A stretch of DNA of 37,655 bases from positions 1,328,498 to 1,366,152 of the forward strand of contig BFEA01000261.1 in the NCBI GenBank assembly GCA_003427395.1, written 5' to 3'. The notes under the pieces were generated by a model, which saw only the letters and a program-made list of their open reading frames with translations, searched no databases and had not been told where the DNA came from. The position numbers were made by a program, and so were the translations under genes. Origin of the DNA: Chara braunii (taxonomy: Eukaryota; Streptophyta; Charophyceae; Charales; Characeae). Shown in pieces: positions 34,628-37,655 of this stretch; positions within the stretch are counted from its first letter, which is position 1, and every line of letters starts with the position of its first letter.

Positions 34628-35501
34628 TCTATACAGCTTAATCAGGAATTAGGGACTCGCTCCGCCATTCAGGACCCAATGTTCAAAATGAGAATGAATA
34701 CTCAGCTAGAACCTGGAAAGATACAGCACCACATGATTTGTGCATGTGGTGAGCGGTGGAGCAAGGGTCTCAGTCCTTTTTCTTCTTTTTTTCCCCCCAA
34801 TCTTCCTCCTACTAGGAGGCTCTTATCTTAGTTCACTTTTCTTTACTTCCTTTGTCTAAAATCTCATCATACTTTCTTTTCCCTTTCTCATCTCTTCTTC
34901 TATACAGCTTAATCAGGAATCAGGGACTCGCTCCGCCACCCAATGTTCAAAATAAGAATGAATACTCATGTTCAAAATAAGAATGAATACTCAGCTAGAA
35001 CCTGGAAAGATACAGCACCATGATTTGTGCATGTGGTGAGCAGTGGAGCAAGGGTCTCAGTCCTTTTTTCTTTTTTTTTTCCCCAATCTTCCGCCTACTA
35101 GGAGGCTCTTATCTTAGTTCACTTTTCTTTACTTCCTTTGTCTAAAATCTCATCATACTTTCTTTTCCCTTTCTCATCTCTTCTTCCATACAGCTTAATC
35201 AGGAATTAGGGACTCGCTCGGCCACCCAATGTTCAAAATAAGAATGAATATTCAGCTAGAACCTGGAAAGATACAGCACCATGATTTGTGCATGTGGTGA
35301 GCGAATGAATACTCAGCTAGAACCTGGAAAGATACAGCACTATGATTTGTGCATGTGGTGAGCGGTGGAGCAAGGGTCTCAGTCCTTTTTCTTTTTTTTT
35401 TCCCCCAATCTTCCGGCTACTAGGGGGCTCTTATCTTAGTTCACTTTTCTTTACTTCCTTTCTCTAAATCTCATCATACTTCCTTTTCCCTTTCTCATCT
35501 C
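34628..35501. repeat. About 280-bp tandem array, three units
   Basis: Units start at about 34628, 34909 and 35185 with ATACAGCTTAATCAGGAATY AGGGACTCGCTC, and run through GAATACTCAGCTAGAACCTG GAAAGATACAGCAC, GTGCATGTGGTGAGCG, a T-rich patch and CTACTAGGAGGCTCTTATCT TAGTTCAC. The second and third units have small internal duplications. No conserved coding frame. Confidence 0.93.
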
Positions 35502-35872
35502 TCCATTCCTTTCTGAAAGGCACTCGTTCAAGTTCAGCTATGTCGTCAGTGATTGCTGCCTCATGCACTCCGACTTATGCCGTACTCTCCATATTTTTTT
35601 GTTTAGTTTTCTTTTTTCAATTTTGGCCTATACTAGGGGGCTCTTCCTTAGTTCAGTTTTCATTCCTTTCCCTTTTTTCATCTCTTTGCTCTTTTCTTTT
35701 CTTTTCTTTTCTTTTTTCTCCTTCCCTAACCGTCCTTTTTTCCCGTCTCCTCATTATATTCGTTTCTTAAAAAAGGCCTTTTCTTAAAAGGCACTCGTTC
35801 AGCCATTTCGTCGGTGATCGCTACGCCTCATGCAATCCGACTTATGCTGTACTCTACGTATTTTCTTATTTG
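35502..35872. repeat. Continuation of array, degraded, 271-bp spaced repeats
   Basis: GGCACTCGTTCA...CTCATGCAMTCCGACTTATGC is present at about 35518 and 35790. ACTAGGGGGCTCTTCCTTAG TTCAG at about 35632 is a degraded piece of the 280-bp unit. Confidence 0.8.
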
Positions 35873-35899
35873 ACGCTTCAGAGATCCGATATAACACGT

Positions 35900-36180
35900 G
35901 TATTCATGAGAAAGGGGGAGCTTTTCTTTTAGCACGGCCAGAGTTCAGAAATGCACACACAACATATCAAAAGGGGGAAAAGAAAAAACGGAAAAAAAAG
36001 TGCATAAACGACCACGACACAACCCGCTTCGACATACGTAATAGGTGCATCCATCAGAAAATGGAGGGGAGCTTTGAGCACAGCCAGAATTCAGAAATGC
36101 ACACACAACAGATCAAAAAGAGGAAGAAGGGNGGGCGCGAACAAACGCGCACGACACAACCCGTGCTACGGACCTCCACG
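35900..36180. repeat. 146-bp period tandem duplication
   Basis: GTTCAGAAATGCACACACAA CA and ATTCAGAAATGCACACACAA CA mark two copies that both continue to CGCACGACACAACCCG or CCACGACACAACCCG. One ambiguous base at 36132. Confidence 0.85.
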
Positions 36181-36205
36181 CACTACTCACCAAATGTGCA
36201 CAACG

Positions 36206-36352
36206 TAGAATGCATCTACTGCTAGAACGGCGAAAGATACACCCGCCCGCCATAGCTTTTCTCTTTTCCACGTAATTTGGAATGCATCTTCCTCTAAAAC
36301 GTTGAAAGATACACAAAAGTCCTGCCATAGCTTATTTATTTTCCACATGGTG
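36206..36352. repeat. 72-bp tandem duplication
   Basis: GAATGCATCTACTGCTAGAA CGGCGAAAGATACAC and GAATGCATCTTCCTCTAAAA CGTTGAAAGATACAC, both ending CCATAGCTTNTCTTTTCCAC-like. Confidence 0.85.
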
Positions 36353-36735
36353 ACTGGTGCGCCGCCCTTTTTTCTACAGAAAAAGGAAGAAAGGGAAGAA
36401 AAAAAAAAATTCCGTCACACAGCTACCAAACGCTGGCTATGGCATGCCGCACAAAGCAACCCGATGCGCAAAAAAAAAAAAAAGAACAAATGACAGACAC
36501 CCAATGCCACCTGAGGCGATTCTCAGCCTAAAGAAACCGTCCTCAACCACAACCGTAAAGCTCCTCCTGCGGCCCGCCTCTCGCGCGATAAAAAATGGAT
36601 TTATGATGATCAACAACTCTAACGCGAATGGAAATGTCCAATGTCCGATCAGACTATGCGCAAGGAAATTGTTTCAGTTCAAATTCTGGCCAAGGAAGAC
36701 GCATTCTCAATTTCGATCCATTTGGCGATCAGTGC
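36353..36735. other. Unassigned intergenic DNA
   Basis: A-runs at about 36401 and 36471; no gene or element recognised. Confidence 0.4.
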
Positions 36736-36902
36736 GGCGCCAATGAAAACGGTAGATTAGACTGATTACGCTTATAGTGCTTCTTTGACAAATGGAAGAT
36801 CGACCATCTCCAGGTTAAAGTCCCGCTAGCCGTACACAAGACACGAAGAGCGAGCGAGCCAATGAAAATGGTAGATTGATTACGCTTACAGTCCTTTGAC
36901 AG
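36736..36902. repeat. 120-bp spaced duplication with solo MITE end
   Basis: GCCAATGAAAACGGTAGATT AGACTGATTACGCTTA and GCCAATGAAAATGGTAGATT GATTACGCTTA frame about 75 bp. Between them CAG-GTTAAAGTCCCGCTAGC (36814-36832) resembles a lone left end of the A/B/C MITE group. Confidence 0.6.
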
Positions 36903-36949
36903 CGCGTCGCCTATCCCGAACGATAAACGACCAATGCCAACATCCCCTC

Positions 36950-37054
36950 CTTGTTTTTTTCGTTTCTTCCGTTTTTTTTTTCGTCTTCTTCGTTTTCTTC
37001 GTTTCCTTCGTTTTTTCCGTTTTTTTCGTTTTTTTCGTTCTTTTCGTTTTTTTC
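36950..37054. repeat. TTTTTTCG simple repeat
   Basis: Irregular runs of T separated by CG, CTTCG or CCG. Lys/Thr-rich and Phe/Val-rich frames here are artefacts. Confidence 0.9.
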
Positions 37055-37655
37055 TTTGACACGCACGGATGTGTGCAAGGATAACAAACTCGCGATCTCC
37101 AGAAGGGGACCAAAAAAAAAAACCCTGGCGATCGCTGATGCCTGTTCAGCCTCTCAGGCAAGACAACAACGAAGAATCAGACGATGCATACACGTGCTGA
37201 TGTCAGGATAAAAAATATATACTGAACCGTAACGTGTGCCCCCACACAGCCTACCCTGCCTATCATCCCGGACCACAAACAGACAAATTCGTTCAATCAC
37301 ATCAATTTTCTTCGATTATGCCGAAGAGAGACAGAGAAAGATAAACGGGATGAGAGAGAGCAACGGGCCGCAAGGCCAGAAGAAGTCTGCAAGCACCAAA
37401 TCGTATCCCCCACTCCTCCCCCCGACTTGAGAGCACTTGGGAGGGACCCGTGCCTGCTGAAATTATCAGAAATAAAAGGCGACAAACACCAGCGCCATAT
37501 CCACCAACACAATCAAATCGCAATGACTGATCTTCTTCATTTTTTTTCTATTTTTTTTCTTACTTTCATAGAAACCCCCTCGCCGAATAACGTCGATTCA
37601 ACGTTGATCGCCGTCAATCCCCTCACCCTGCCTTTCTACCTTTCACCAGTTCGCC
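37055..37655. other. Unassigned intergenic DNA at right end
   Basis: No gene, RNA, microsatellite or inverted-repeat element recognised; T-runs at about 37540-37559. Confidence 0.4.

Overview
This is gene-poor, repeat-dense nuclear DNA from a eukaryote. It has no operons, ribosome-binding sites or bacterial gene layout. Instead it carries long microsatellites, A-tailed retrosequences, spliceosomal U6 and U2 snRNA retrocopies, tRNA-derived SINEs and dozens of short inverted-repeat transposons (MITEs). The only recognisable protein-coding remnant is a frameshifted LTR-retrotransposon gag near the left end. Its Lys/Glu/Ala-rich N-terminal part and FPEPYSGKK / NWEANVKSY core resemble gag proteins I associate with the very repeat-rich genome of the charophyte alga Chara. 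A streptophyte alga is therefore my best guess (moderate confidence). No intact gene is convincingly present; one minus-strand open frame with a signal-peptide-like start (1864-2351) is the best candidate exon.

Layout. 1-1.7 kb: a (GA)n edge, a TTGACC-rich segment, decayed gag, and a U6 retrocopy fused to a second copy of a gag segment. 1.8-2.5 kb: the candidate exon. 2.7-11 kb: microsatellites, small tandem duplications, a complete U6 retrocopy with A tail and target-site duplication, a pogo-like TA-flanked element and two elements with TTAAACC-type ends. 11.1-34.0 kb: a dense swarm of MITEs, at least 25 of which share ends of the type GGGCNAGGTCCCACTWGC, interleaved with SINEs and U2/U6 copies and often nested. 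34.6-36.9 kb: local tandem duplications, including a roughly 280-bp array. 37 kb to the end: TTTTCG-type simple repeat and nothing recognisable.

Main discovery. The 25 elements fall into three interior types: A (about 150-175 bp), B (about 165-215 bp) and C (about 92-97 bp). Aligned on their GGGC...GCCC ends, 17 of the 25 are flanked by an exact 3-bp direct repeat, always of the form CNG (CAG, CTG, CCG or CGG). This defines a coherent non-autonomous DNA-transposon group with a CNG target preference. The 3-bp duplication points to the PIF/Harbinger superfamily, but no transposase is present here. Nested insertions confirm several calls. A tRNA-SINE at 12.66-13.11 kb is split by two different MITEs, and removing them with one target copy each restores its A-box and B-box region. 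A U6 retrocopy at 12.1 kb is itself split by an A-tailed insertion with a 13-bp duplication.

How the pieces relate. SINE and snRNA copies carry A tails and target-site duplications, as expected for LINE-mediated retroposition. Two SINE families with different heads share a similar 3' end, suggesting a common LINE partner. MITEs landed in these retrosequences later. The window is best read as a stratigraphy of mobile DNA rather than as cooperating genes.
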